Positions 9,637-23,749 of a stretch of 64,000 nucleotides of DNA are shown here, piece by piece (position 1 is the first letter of the stretch; each line of letters begins with the position of its first letter). The notes under the pieces are model-generated. The model saw nothing but the letters and a program-made list of their open reading frames with translations. It was not told the origin of the DNA and searched no databases. Position numbers and translations under genes: made by a program. The stretch spans positions 46,079,754 through 46,143,753 of the forward strand of contig OV884011.1 in assembly GCA_930367205.1 (NCBI GenBank). Reading direction: 5' to 3'. The stretch is from Acanthosoma haemorrhoidale. Taxonomy: Eukaryota > Arthropoda > Insecta > Hemiptera > Acanthosomatidae.

Positions 9637-12600
9637 GAGTGGCTTCAAATGCGCTTCTGAATGTATCAGTTATATATTATTATTTTTTTAAATAAAGAGA
9701 AAAATAAATTGTTGCCATATCATAGAAAGTTGTTTGTTGGCTTATTACCCGTCAGGAGAATCGAGGATTCCTATTGGCTGACCCACATACACGGTGAAGA
9801 ACTTTCACTTTTAGACAGCCAATTGGATTTCTTGGTAGAGGGGAGTGGTAGGGTGCATTACTGAAAATGGCGACTCCCACTTTTAACCTTCTTTCCTTGG
9901 ACAAACCTTCATAATTTTAACGTTAATGTAAATATTGTAAACAAAATAAAAATATATACGTATTTTAATTATGAGGACTTTTGTAAATGGATTTTTGTAA
10001 CTGGCTTAATTTGACGATCAATAAGCGATGATTTAATTTTAAATAAATTCATTTAAAAAATCAAGCATTCATTTAAAAAAAAGTTAAACAATTATAAACA
10101 TAGTATTGTGCATGCTTTTTAGGTTTTAATTAATTGACTTCTTTGCATTTTTTATAATGTTACGTTTTAGGTAAAAAAACTGTTTTTATATGCCTTAAAC
10201 GAAAAATTATTTTATTCAAAATATTTTCATGGCCTTTAACAAGATTAATCTCGGTTGTAAAAATACTTAAAGAAGTTGTCTTAAAGAAGGTTTGTAACTT
10301 CACATTTAGTTTAAGGGCAGTGAATCAATACTGGACATATGAGGCGTGCACTCCAGGAAAAAGAGACAAAAATTTCAATTCTTGTTCAAAAATGAATATT
10401 AAAAAAAATATAGCACAAAAGTAGGGGGGGGAGACTTGAGCATTTGGCTTCTAAATTTTGCCACGTAGGGGTCAGAGTGGCCTTCTGGATGCTGTGACAA
10501 TATTGTGTTGCATGATCCAGTTTCAGGTTGATTGAAGACACGACTGAAGACGGCCAATTTTCGGTTTTTCTGCCGGTTAAGCAAATTTTTCACAAAAAGG
10601 TTTTTCGGTTTGGTGAAGGAGTAGAACGCTATTCGATGTTTTCAATAATGGTTTGTGATCGCATCTATGTGCGATAATCTATTTTTACTTTTGGTTGTTA
10701 GTTGGCATTTTGGAGTTTGGGGTAAGTTGGTATCCGGATGTCCTGGATCATCTTTTGTATAAAAGGAGCAAAGTATTGATAAAACTTAATACTTTTATAC
10801 AAATCAGCGGTCAGCCAGCAGTACTAGCAGTTAATATAAAACCATAACAACACAAATTTTTGGCACATTATTCGTTCGATTTCGGTTCACTTTTTGTTTT
10901 ACTTATTAATTAGTTTGTTTAATTATATTATATGTTTACTTGAATGTTATGGCAAAATAACATACGTTTTTCATGAACTATATTTTTCTCTGCCAACTAT
11001 GTGTATGCCAACTAACTCAATACCTGGGATTAGTTGGCACTGTTGAGAGCCTTTGTTAAAACCATTTTTGGGTACAGGCCACCTCTCCTAAATAATGGTT
11101 CCTGCACATATCGCATTAGCCGAAGAATTAGTCTGCCAGCAGCAAAAATAAAATATTTCTGTAAGATTCACTGAAATATAGAAAAATCGAAAACCAAAAT
11201 CCGTGCCAACACTACTCTCCCCTACCTTAACATCAACTAGACCAGACACACAATTTAATTATTTTAGTTGCACATATTGAAATGACTAGAGGAAATTCTC
11301 AATAACAAAATGCTGTCCTGATATCCTAGTATTATGCGAAGGTAGGTTTTTTTAAAATATTCCCTATGAATGGAAAATAATAAAGATATTTTCAATATCT
11401 TTACTCTTCCCACTTAAATTGAAGACCACCAAAGTCTCGACTTCTGCCGTAAGTAACTACCGATAACAATTATATCACTGTCGTGGTTTAATAAATATAA
11501 AATTTATCAGAAAACTCAAAAAAACTAAAACAACAAATGATGGCCAATGTTAACATACGTACACAAGTAATCACATCAATATACCATGTGATAGACTAAA
11601 AGGGATAATATCGTAACTAGGAGGGGAGATCTTGTTTATTGCTACTATAGTGTTGTTTCTTTTATATCTAGAATGAATAGAGAAGCAAATTGTTAAAAAC
11701 GTTCGGGTTTTTAACATTTTTAACAAGTAAAATAAATATATTAAGGAATCTATTAATATTTCTTAACGTTCTCTCCATATTTGTTTTCAGGGTTTGCTTT
11801 TTTTTTTTTTCAAAGCCTGAAACCTTTGTTGGATTTTTTCCTGACTGTTGTTCCTTATATTTATTCCTAGCCTTTGTGCTGCTCGAGCTACAAACTTGAA
11901 CGACAGAATCAGGTCAACATTTAATACTGAGTGGACATGGAAATAATTGTCATCTCCATAAAATATGATTAAATGTAATTAATTAACTACTTGTTATTGG
12001 CAAAAAAAATAAAAATATTTTTCTATGATTTTAATATTAATATTAATATTTAAATAATTAATATTTACATTTCTAAAATGATTATTTTTCAATTTTGAGT
12101 TAAATACTATTATTTCCAAAGGGTATCCTAAGTGTTCTGTATATGAAGTCCGTAAATAGAATTTCATTCCGAGGTAAGTTGTGATAAACTTAGCCTGTTA
12201 CCTACAGCGAAGAAGTCATTGGAAGCCTTGTGCGGTCGGGGCAGCGTCCGATTACGTCATAAACAACAGCCAGGGTGCAGGTTGCGATGCAAGCATTATG
12301 TAAATTGTCTTCTCTTAATGAATCGAGCATAAGTCAAATAAGCTTCTAAGGGAAAATTAAATTTTCTACGGAATCTTAGTGTATTATTAACCAGATATTG
12401 CAATCGAAAACTGGCAAGAAGTGCTATTAGTACGCTGTAGGTATGAGTTAGAGCTGTAACAAATCGTTTGATACAGTAATTATATGAAACACCTAATGTC
12501 ATGCAGAACTCTTTCAGCTTAATAAGTACTATCCTGCTTTGCATACAAAACGTTCTTCAAACTGGGGGCTCAGGTACTTAAATTGAGAAGAAAGAGCACC

Positions 12601-14697
12601 AAGAAAGAGTAAAAGGTTCCCTTGAGAGTAACAACCAATTTAAAGAGAATTTAATGATGAAGGGTTACAAAATAGATCTCTTTATTTTGATCTTAAGCCT
12701 CTTGCATGTCTAGCATATTCTTAAGAAAACTAATGTCAGATTTTCAAAACAATTGAAAAAACATATTTTAGAATGATATTTGCCTGTATGTGAGTCAATA
12801 GCTACTATTTTAATACTTACTAGACGTAAATATCTTAATAAGACTACCAACATTAAGACATAATTTTTATTACTATTACCTATGTCTACTATTTCAAACT
12901 AACTAAAAACATAGTAAAAAGCATAGATGCATGATATAAAACAATAGATTATGTAAATTGAAGCTCTCCGTCAATTTAAAATCTTTCAGCTTAATACTGC
13001 CTAACAATTTGGATAAGTTCCATTTAATTTTATAAAATTAAATTAATATTTTTGTTAGCATTATATAGCTGCTAACTTTGTTCGGGGGTTATCAGCCGTA
13101 GGAAGAATTTAATTTTCAAAGCAGCTTGTCTTTAGATCTACCCACAAATGAGGCATCGGAACTTTCGCATATTAGTATTATAAGCTGTAGAACTTGGAAT
13201 TGCTAAGTTTGGTTTCGAATACATCGCGTGTTAAAAGGGTTGTATGCAAAGAAAAAAATGTGGGTTGGTGAGTATTTATTTATCCTAGATTAACAGAACA
13301 AAGTTTAGCAACCATTATAATACTAATCATGCAAAGATTTGAGATTATTTATTTATAAGTAGACGATATCCCCAACCGTTTGTTTTTGTGTGCAAGAATA
13401 ACACTACTTTCATGTATGAATGAAAACCTATAGTAAAAATAAGGCCGACAAAAATCAAACCATCATAAGAACTTTCTTAACATAAAAAAAACAGCTGTTC
13501 ACTGTCTGTCGTGATCAAGCAATCAACTTATGTATGATCGTGAAGCTGCAGAACACTGGCTGAACCGATACGCTACATTGTATTTTGAGAGTTTACTGTG
13601 GGAAATTTTATAACTAATTGCGTAAAATTATTTCAATTTAAAAATTTGACCTTAAACTTTAAATACTACGCAGGTATAATTAAATTGGACGCAGGTCTGC
13701 CACTGTGGACTGCGCCTGCGTCGAACCTCATGACTGCCACTACAACAAATTACTCAGGCCTGCTTTCCCCGCGACTTGATAAATATACCTGCCTTTTTTA
13801 AAATTCACGGCCGTTATTCAAGTCCTGCCCACACCCGAAGCATCTGTCATCGCGCCCTATCCTACGCCGTCTGTATTTTTCATCAGCTCTTCTTTTGATA
13901 TCTTCCACGACCGGCCATTTACATTTACATATGTATATAAAATAAAAATAATGCAATAATTTTCAACATTCTGTCACGGCGACAACATTTTCGATTATTG
14001 AAATGTGCTTAGTTATGTATCCTATAAACCAGTCTGAGGATTCACACCGTACATCTGAAATCATTTCAGGATAAGGTGGTTACAATTTAAGGACCAATAT
14101 TTTATGGAATGCACTTTCATTTTATTTTTCTTGTGAAACAAAATTAAGATATAGGCCATCTCTGAAAATTCCACCATTTACATAACAAAATATATTCTCT
14201 TTTCAAAGTATTTCAAAACAGGTTTAAGATCTCCTCGTTACAATGGAATATATCTGTTACAATTGCATTTTATGTAGCACTTGCTACAGACATGATATGT
14301 AAATCTGACAAATCGTCGAATTGCTAGTCACCTTAGAAACACATGTAATGTCTGTAAAAAGTATCGAAAATTCACTCTTTTTACAGTTCCACCCTATCCA
14401 AGTATCAAAAATTCCTCTTCATACCAAAAAATGATTGCCACTGTGGCGATAAGTATGTGGTTCTAGTCAAAAGGCACAAAATGACAGTTCATTAGCTTCA
14501 CGATGTATTTTCATAGAGATGAGGTTATTATTCGTCTCCATGGTAACCACGAATGGATCCCCTAAATCTAGATTAATGAATTACTTTTAAACTGTATTTA
14601 ATGTACTTCAACGTTCTGGCGTAATCAACACTGAGTGAGTTGAGTCACCCTAAAATTCTGTTTTCTTAATCAGATTTGCTACTTTTTTTTATTAAAT
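9637..14697. other. No gene recognised; motif cluster near 10.7-11.2 kb
   Basis: No convincing gene. A 67-codon ORF at 9661-9864 lies in a slightly more GC-rich patch, with ATTGGCTG and its inverse CAGCCAAT about 40 bases apart. Between 10690 and 11215, TTAGTTGGCA-like words recur on both strands, including an exact stem of TGCCAACTAA (11006-11015) and TTAGTTGGCA (11030-11039) around a 14-base loop. The rest is AT-rich and unassigned. Confidence 0.4.
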
Positions 14698-14830
14698 TAA
14701 CCGGTTATTCATCCTCATGAGACTGTGTCGACCCAGACCCGACCCATCCGCCAAAGAGAAATCCTTGACCAAGCCGGGGTTCGACAGTACGCGGTCCGAG
14801 TGACTACTAAGCTATGGGAACGGTAGTCAT
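14698..14830 (-). repeat. tRNA-derived SINE fragment
   Basis: On the minus strand, CATAGCTTAGTAG (14804-14816) resembles an RNA polymerase III A-box and TGTCGAACCCCGG (14774-14786) a B-box. The downstream body contains gggtcgac, a ctcatgagg-like word and ggatgaataa. The same body words follow the boxes of the copy at 42868-43020 (+), so the two appear to be one SINE family. Confidence 0.5.
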
Positions 14831-16326
14831 CTAAATGTAAGACCTCATTAGAATTTATGTCGGTGACTGAATCTTTTAAAGGAGCCGTTTCCTGTCATAA
14901 GTAAGAATTTTATTAGGATTTATTTCAACCCAAAGAATATAAGATTCTGGGCAAATAAAATATTTTCATTCATTGAAGGCAGAACAATGGTTGGCTTGTA
15001 GGGTTCCATTTCTTCTAACCAAGCCTGAATGATGTTTGTTGTTTCTTGGTTTTGTATAACTCAATGCATCATGCCATTGGGCAGCAGCCATTACAATCTA
15101 TAAGATAGATATATCTGTGACAAAAATGATAAGTAGCTATATTAAGACGTACAGCCCCACTATCGAAATACCCCAGCCACTATAATCTGTGTCGGTGAAT
15201 ATCTATCGGTGGGTCCGCGGCGCCTCTTCAGGAGCCCCTTCATATGAATTGCAAATCGGAAAGTGGGGGGGGGAAGGTCTCCAGGAGAAAAAACAGAACA
15301 AACATGAATATGTAGATATCCCGGTAGAGTATATGGAATTAGTTCCTTATAAACCCTTATTGAATCGATCCTATCCGCTGTAAATTCGGCGGTCACGCGA
15401 CATATTCAGCTGCACCATTCCATTGATAGTGACAATTACTAAATATGAAATACAAAAGTACAGTAGAAAATAGAAAAGTTGATCTCTTCATTTGGCAAAG
15501 GGCCCGTTCTGATGATTGTCGAATAACCAACGTTCACATGGAATTAGACTGCAAGGGTGACATCCGCTAGATTTTTGTCTCGTTTTTGACCCTAATCCAT
15601 TAAGCCCATGCATTTCTTACCACATCTCGATATTTCATTTTTAATTACGGTACTGTGAATAAATAAGTTTTAAGCTTATATATCTGATGCAAATATATTG
15701 TAACATATGATGTTACATGATGAAGAGTCTATTATTTAGCTTACATTCTCCGGACGTGACACAGTTCTTTACCACTAGAGGTGCCGTGTTTTCATATATG
15801 TGTGTTTGCATGCCCCGGAAAAAGGATATAATGCACTTAAAAGCCAGTTTGCTTCCTCCTTTATAACTACGCCACTGGAGGGTCAGGGTAGTTTGGCGCA
15901 GCTTCTCAGCTTGTAATCCCTTCAGGCAAGTGGAAACCCAATATACGTCAACTTCCGTTTTAACTCAAGGTATAAATAATATTGAGGGGGCATCGCTTAT
16001 CATGATGGGGGAATTCCGCAAAGTAGACTAGGGTACTAGTTTTAAGTGCACTCATAGAAACAAGTTAGTAATAAAGGAGAAGATTTTTTTAACTTTTGAA
16101 AATAGTTTTAAGAAAGAGAGGTTACTTTCCTCTAGTAGGTTTAGGTTAAAAACAATACCAATATATGTATTGAGAATAATAAAACCTTTTTAACAGAATC
16201 AGTCAAAGACCATTGATTACCTTATAGTGTACCAATTTCACTTGAACACACTCATCACACGCTACCTAACCTTGCCCCTCCAGTGCACGAGGTCTGGGCA
16301 AGGATACCGACTTAAATAATATATTA
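14831..16326. other. No gene recognised
   Basis: Includes a slightly GC-richer patch near 15180-15400 that is open in two overlapping frames (64 and 78 codons, opposite strands), without any domain I recognise. Confidence 0.4.
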
Positions 16327-16339
16327 ATAACGGCAATTA

Positions 16340-16623
16340 CATGAGCGTCTGTGGCTCTCGCACTCTTGGTCAGCTTCCACTGGCTAGTATCCGGTGACGC
16401 GGGTGACGGAGGAGCGTGGGGGACTTCCCAAGAGTCCGCTTTCTCTTCGCATGTGGATTTGGGAGGTCTCTGGGCTGTCTGTAAATATTTTATGAATGAG
16501 CGAGTGAATGATGAATTGTAAATATGGTATGAATGAGAGCGTTTATCTTAATTATTTATTGCCTTATAAAAGGCAGATTGTAGTTATAGTCCAATAAAGA
16601 GTAATAAAAAAAAATAAAAAAAT
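16340..16623 (+). mobile_element. Jockey-family 5'-truncated 3' end, copy 2
   Basis: Carries the family 3' UTR (gagcgtctgtggctctcg, then atgtggatttgggaggtctc, then gaatgagcgagtgaatga) and ends in an A-rich tail. It is flanked by exact 13-bp target duplications ATAACGGCAATTA at 16327-16339 and 16624-16636. This is the signature of target-primed reverse transcription with heavy 5' truncation. Confidence 0.85.
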
Positions 16624-17159
16624 ATAACGGCAATTATTACAATCTACATTTTAGTTTTTTACTATTTGCAATCACGCTTCTTTTTTAACTTTCAATACAA
16701 TCAATCATTAGTACATCCCATCATAATGGTTATCGCTTTTTACAAATCTCTTGGGTATCAATAACTGATCATATACTATATGTAATTAATTTTCTTGTTA
16801 TAGCTTTTGAGTGTCTGCTGAAAGTGCTCAAGTTCAGTCAATGAGGGTTGACGAATGTTCGTATTACCATTACAATATTTTATAATTTATAAAACAAATT
16901 TACAAAGTTAATGTCAGATAAGTTGACACATTTTTGAAATCAATAATCTGGGCAGTAGGTGATCGGGTTTTTACTCGTCGATTACGCTATGTGAAATGCT
17001 TCGGATGTCACTGTGCTGCTGCATTGTGACTCATTTAGTTACAGTTTAGGTTTGAGTACTGCCTGTGGGCTGGAGGGTCTGATCTACTTCTCGCTACGCC
17101 AAGAAAGGGTGGCGTTTCCCTACCTTCCCTGCAAAATGTTTCCTTGGTTTATTCCTGTC

Positions 17160-17350
17160 AGGTTAGGAGGGAGCCCCCACCGCGGGCTAGGGTTTCTTCG
17201 ACCCGGCCTCTTCCCGGCGAGCGTCAAGAAAGAGATAAAATGGGTAAACCTGTGGTCTTTGACCTTTGCTGGGGGCGTAGTCGGCGTTAGCTTTATTTGT
17301 ATTGTTCTGACACCATGAGATTTTAAAAAGTGTGCCCCGGTAGTGCACTA
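17160..17350 (+). repeat. GC-rich unclassified interspersed repeat, copy 1
   Basis: Contains ccgcgggctaggg, acccggcctcttcccggcg, aaatgggtaaacctgtggtc and gtgtgccccggtagtg. The reverse complement of 61930-62130 contains the same blocks in the same order, so this is an interspersed repeat. A 101-codon ORF (17013-17318) overlaps it. Its peptide (KKEIKWVNLWSLTFAGG) is not one I recognise. Confidence 0.65.
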
Positions 17351-20300
17351 TTTTCAACAGAAAAGTAACACGGTAGATATTATAGGTAGTTTATGTTGTC
17401 TTGGAATGACCACGAATTCACAATCGGTATCTAAGAGTAGGCGAAAACCGAATGAAAGAAAAAAAAAAATGAGTCTCAAAAATTCTGAAACCCCTGTTTA
17501 TGCTCTAGGAAACGATGGGTCAAAAATAATATAGATTTTCTCTCAGGAAACAGGATCTCTAATAGTGTCTTTACCATTAGTGAACTCTTGGGCTGAGTAA
17601 AAATGACATGCATTGATGGCCATAGGGTATTACCGTTTGAAGACCTTCAAAATCAACCAACCATCACAAATCAGGGCTTATCTCTGTATAGAACTCTGAC
17701 GATTGCTGGTTTTACTGAATTCAAAAGTCTGCAAGAGCAGAAGAGGCGGACCGTAAGTATGTTTATAGTTACTTTATTTACTACGGTGCCACTCGAGGGC
17801 TCCTTCAAGTGAGAATCAAACGCCAAAACACACAGCAATAGTTATAGGGATTCTGTTTTACGAGGGAGCACAGTATTTACAGTCCAGTCGTATTAGTTTA
17901 AGGTAGGTTCTTGAAGTGTGCCAAAGCTCGTATAAACCCGAGCTTCTCTGATAACGGGTCGTAAAATAAAACTGGAATTCACAGTCCTTTTCCATCGAAC
18001 GCTAGTTTGGGAGCCAAGTAAAATAAAAAAAATAAAAACCTCCCGTTTTACTGTCCGGTATAATATAATATATATTGTGGAGTTAGTAATTCTGCCATAG
18101 AGGCCGCTACAAGACAAGCGGACTGTAATGGCCACCACTAAGTGGCGGCTTTATGTTTTATAGGTTAGTTCAAAGGTGCGGCTTGAGAGCTAGTTGATAA
18201 ATATACCGAGCCTACCCGAGCCATAAACTGCACCGTATTCCTTCCCCATAACGTTCGCATCTTTAACGGTAATAGTAGGCTGCCTCTAGGTGGTCCCGTC
18301 ACTGGACCCTGTAACTGCTGTTACCGCGGAACTGCAGTTCCGTCTTTCTGTGGCACGTGTTCCATCGTGACTTATCGGCAGTAAAGTGACATTTTGACTT
18401 GAACCATTCCGCATAAATGAGTCTCCTTTGAAAATGTCCTCCCTCGATCAATCGTATGACTGTAGATCTGAAATATGTTTATTCAACAACTACTCGAAAT
18501 AGGTTAACTCGGCAGTAGTGTATGTAACTATAAGATACCATTTTTTTTTATAAATAATCATTCTACTAAATTTCGGCTCGTTAACAAATCAAAGAACTAA
18601 GGTATTCCAAAAAATAAAGAATTGAGAGCCAGCAATAGAAACCGCTTCCTCTGGCTGTTAAAGATAATTTTAAATGATGGATTTTTTTAACACTTCAGTT
18701 ATTTAAAAAAGTATTATTCAAGGTTAATGCAAAATAATTCCAGTGACCGTAAATGCCTAGCGTACAGAAGCTACTTAATATGTTTATTTAAAAAAAAAGT
18801 TTAAGAATCCCTCGTTATTGAACCTTTTACGTCCTATCGCTTTTTGTATTTATTTATTGATTTAAAAAGTAGCATATTTACTGTAAAGATGACCAACTGA
18901 CATGTCTAACATGATGTCAGAGACTTACTGGGGTTCCCTTGGGTGGCTACAATCCTTATTAAATGGTTGTGAAATAACCATCTAATGTTTTTCCTAACAT
19001 TAGATTAAATTTAGAGATTTGGATCTCAAATAGCTTTTGAGCTGTGTCTGAAAAAATAATCTTTTCGCTTATATTTTTTGTTTTCCAATATCCCATTATT
19101 GTATTCTAGTCTTATAGCATACATACCTGAATCAAGGTAGAGACCCACTTTCGGGCTCAGCAATCACCAGCTGCCATGTAATTGATTACTTAGTAAACTA
19201 GGCCCTCGATGTCCTTCTTCACGACACACCTACACGCTCCCTGTTCAGCATCTAATTAGACATACCATTCCTATAAAAACACACATATCCTTCCTCACAT
19301 AAGTGCTTTTTTTACTGCTTGTTTATATTAATATTATGTCTTTTATTACCGTTAATTCAGTTTTTTGTTTTTTGTTTGGTTTAATCATCATAAATCCTTT
19401 TTTCATGGCCCATTCAGACATTGGAGGACTGTGGTTGCGTATAATTAAATAAGTATAATGTATAAGTTATGAGTTGGTTATTAATGAATAAATTAGATTA
19501 CTTGATCCATGGATCAGTAGCCTGGCTACATTTTTACTGACTAAAATGTTTTTGCACGGATTATAAACTATGATTTATTTTTCAAATATATGTAAACGAA
19601 ATACTCACCGGGGGCAATGTGAGTGTTAAAAAACAAATTTTCTATAATACTTTGTTTTTCATCTACTGTTTGACTCACTACAACTATCTGGTCCATAGAG
19701 GATTGATTGTTCACCAATATGTTTTTTTTTCTAAAGCATTAATTTTTTTAAATAACTGTTGAAAATGCTTAGGAACGTTTAAGACTTTATTTTTGAAGTA
19801 TCTTTGAAATTCGTTTTGCGGTACCTTCTTTGACTGCCCTTAACCGTAAAAAAATACTTCAGATTTGAACTTTCAATCTTTCAAGATACGGGAGCAACCT
19901 TTTTCCTGTAGCGCTTTCCTTTCGCTCTCACCTATATTGTGTCTTAAACAACTTGCACACATCATTCCCTCAGACTTGTAGAATATAACAGTAAAATTTA
20001 TTTCGTTTAAGAAAGTCTTTTCTGCTAGCTTTTTTTTTTTACGAGTTTTAATATCCAAATCATGAATGTCAGTCGGACTTTGTTTTTTATTAATGCCTGC
20101 TAAGGAAATTTACCCATAACCCAAGGCATGAAACCAGATGAAAGTCAACTGATAAAAAATCCCCTCCCCAAAAAGTTGCCGGCTTTGAGATGCTGATCCG
20201 CAGCCGTTGTTTCGCTAAGAGTTAGAAAGTTTTCCATTTACATATCTTTCAAAAAAAGAAAAAAAATTTGCATCGACCGTGAATAAGTGGTTGAAAATCT

Positions 20301-23300
20301 ATAAAGCACCAGTTAGTGAGACTAGATAAGTGAATTAGCTCTACAACTTTCCACCGATAATATATTCAACTAGAGAATGCACCGTCGGCTTTTGCTTTCA
20401 TTTGCATAGGGTGGCTTACAGACGGTTCCGTTCCATCCACTTGTAAACGATCTAGAGCTCTTAACTACAACACCTTTTCAGGATTCCGGGCTTTTGTTGT
20501 AAGGGAAGTTTTCCGGAGTTCCGCTAGGGAGGAGATGATACGAATTTGGTGCTACCAGTAAAACAGACTGTAAGATCATAAAGTAGAACATAAACATGTT
20601 TCACCTCCCAACTAACATACCCTAAAAAATACCAATATCAGCATTATGTAGACCTCTAGAAGTATTTTTTTTAGCATTTCTGAATCTGATGTTCCTGCGT
20701 TTTTTCAATTACATAGAATTTTTCCTCTTGGTCCACGAGTGGAAGATGCTACAAGGACCGGCTCCTCTTAACATCTCTAGGAAAGCAGTAGAAATCCCAA
20801 ACGTCAGATGAAGAGAAAGGAGGAGGAACTGGACTGTACTGGAGGAAAGATTGATCGCTCTAATCTACACTTAAATCTACTGCATTTTTGCTCGTTTTAC
20901 GAATGTTGGAACACAGTACGATTTGGACACCACGCCTCGGTATGGGAACAATAAAAATAAACTCCGTCTTTGTGAAGTTTTCACAACAGTGGATGTCCAA
21001 GCAATAAAACTGGGACTCTGTCAGTGTAGCCAAGGCCTAATACTTAATGGCTGGTCAACCTGTGGAGAATTGAGGAAGGGTGTTATTTGTCCCCCAATCC
21101 TTCAAAAAGATAAACGAATCCAGCAAGGTAATTGTGGAAAAGAATGCCTCGTTGGAGAACTACCACAGCCAATCGATCGTTCTCAGGATTGTGGAAACCC
21201 CTCCGAAGTAACCTAATTATTAAACTCTGTTTCTACCTGCCCTTATATACAGCCCAAAATATTTAATAATGACAAAAGTACAAAAGCAGGCCGTGAAGAC
21301 TTCTCATAGGAGTTTGCATCGGAGGTCAGTGTTAGCTTTATTTACATTATTTATTACTTAGGAGCAAACGGTAATGGATATCAGATGGGAATATTATGGT
21401 GAATGTGCCCGAAGTTCCGAAGAAACTATCGCTGCAATAAATACATGGACAACGGCAAGTAGAAATAACTGAGCATAGTGGCTCATGATGCCACCGGATG
21501 TCAATTGGGGGCTGGAGGACAGATTGCAGAACATGAAAAACTGGCGGAAGCAGACTTCTGACCATTACAAATTACTAAACTTGCACAAATTGGCCAGTAA
21601 CAACTTTTATTTTGAGTTTGAAAGTTCTTACAATTTGACCGTTGGGTAAAAAACAGAGAGTTGAGGTTCCAGATTTGTGAAATTTATGTGAAAAATTTCA
21701 GATCATCGTCAATCAGTTTTTCATTCGGCCATACAAACTAAACGAAAAATGATTCCTTTAGTTTATCACAAAGTAAATCCGGCGCACTAATTAAACAACA
21801 GTATAACATAAATAAATAGATAACAGTATATTTATACAACAATAAATCAGAAATCCCGTTTCGGTATTCCGACATATTCTATTAGAGAGGCACATTACCG
21901 GCTAAATGTTAAATACTTCCAACCCGACGGGAAGTTCATTAAAACCTCAGGAGTTAAAGTGTCATTAGGAAAGACTTGCAATAAAATGATTTGAAGAAAA
22001 TTATTCATCCGATTTTACTTTAATGAAGTCATAGTTTCAGTCAGTTAAATTTTAATAAGCACATGGGTATAATTCTAAATGTCTTGCCTGTCAAACTACC
22101 GCGAAACAAATAAATTATTCTTGGGTTTTTATAGTTTCACTTAGTTTTTTTATGTTTTTTATCTAAACCAGAAACTTCATTGGTTTTAAGTGAGAGTGAA
22201 TGTCTACCGGCCCAAATATTTGTGCTTACCCTGTTCTATCTTGAGACATGAAGTTGTACTAGAACACATATTCTATATTAGTATTAAATGAATAATATAT
22301 ACAAACATATAAACTATTAAATTAATAATTAATGAAATTAATCAACAACAATGTCAAATTAAAGCTAATAAAAACATAGTGCGCTAACCAATAATCACAA
22401 GCCTTAATCCAACCCTCTCTCCCTCTATTCTCTTACATACTTGCCCAACAATAAACATTTATTTTGGTTATTTATTGGTTTTAATATTGTAATAATATTA
22501 TATATCAGCAAGTTTTATGTTTTTCTGATGATTTTTGTTAGTGGTTGTTGCATTTGATGACACTGTGAAAAATAACTTGAGCCACATCCTAGAATGATCA
22601 ATAATATTTAATATGTTTTGGTTCTTAAGTGCACAACTGTTACTCACAGCCATCACAACAGTTTTAGAACAGTAGCGAAACTCTTAATTCTGCGATTGAC
22701 ATGAATTTTTAAATAGTATTTTTATTTATTTATTTATTTATTTTTTAAAAGAAGTAGTATTCTATTAAGACATCAATAATTTTCACAGACAGTTTCTATT
22801 AACCTACTGTTATAGTATCTTCATCGTCATAACTTCATGGTAAAAGATGTATGAAACCGTTTCTTATGTAATTAAAATTACTTGCGTGTTTAACATTTAT
22901 TTACGGCCAAGCGAAAGTTTTTTTTTTAATTTCTTTTGCAAATCTGAATTTATTAACATATCTTTATAGTGAAATACGCGTGAGTAGCCGCCTAAGTATA
23001 TTAAATTGCAACATATTTCTTGAATACACGGAGAGCCGTAATTTGCTTTGGTGATTTGACACGATAATAAATCTTAATTACACTCTGTGTGTTTGTGACG
23101 CCGGAGTCGCGCTGGTGCAAGCAGGCCGTGGGTAAAAGGTGCAGTTTAAATCTTATTAATAATTTATAAATTGCATTAGTAAATTGATTTCTTATGTTAC
23201 CTTGTTTAATTACATATATTGGTCGATTACAACGATTTCAGTCGATTAACAGGATCACCCACGGAGTAAACCCGATTTCGCAAGTATATTCATACATACA

Positions 23301-23673
23301 TAATCTCATTTTGTCTTTGGATTCTAACAGAATATAATTAAACTAACGGATATTATACAAACGGACTCCTCTATTAAGACCAAGGCTAACGCCATTAATT
23401 TTATTAAGATAATTATTAGTATTAAGAAGATTTTTTTCTTTTGTTTTTTCGTAACTTTGTAAATTCGCTCATCCTAGGCAAAATAATGAAACTATGGTGA
23501 ATATTCTAGCTCTATAGTACTCGACGAATAACCAAAGGGAACCACTAATGAAAGGCTGTCTGGTCCAAATGATTAAATTAAACACACCTGGATAACAAGT
23601 AACAGAACTATTAGCCTCATAATAATTCATGATCAGTGTTTTAATTTTAAATTAATTTAAACAAATGTAATCG
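17351..23673. other. Long stretch without recognised gene
   Basis: Contains short ORFs only, the longest about 97 codons (20923-21216, Cys-containing, no family recognised). A (TTTA)n microsatellite lies near 22721-22746. The patch at 21360-21565 faintly resembles a reverse-transcriptase linker in one frame, but stops and lack of motifs prevent a call. Confidence 0.4.
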
Positions 23674-23749
23674 TCAAAAGAGGGTCGTTCCAGGGATTCG
23701 AGCAACCTACAGCAGAGGACCTACCCTCTTTTTACATGCCCTCTTTTGA
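23674..23749. repeat. Short inverted repeat, 11-bp arms
   Basis: TCAAAAGAGGG (23674-23684) and CCCTCTTTTGA (23739-23749) are exact reverse complements enclosing 54 bases. It may be a small foldback or the termini of a tiny non-autonomous element. Confidence 0.4.

Noticed and set aside
21360..21565. Reverse-transcriptase fragment
   Set aside because: One frame vaguely resembles a LINE linker region, but there is no catalytic motif and stops interrupt it.
22721..22746. Notable TTTA tract
   Set aside because: A simple microsatellite typical of AT-rich insect DNA, with no associated structure.
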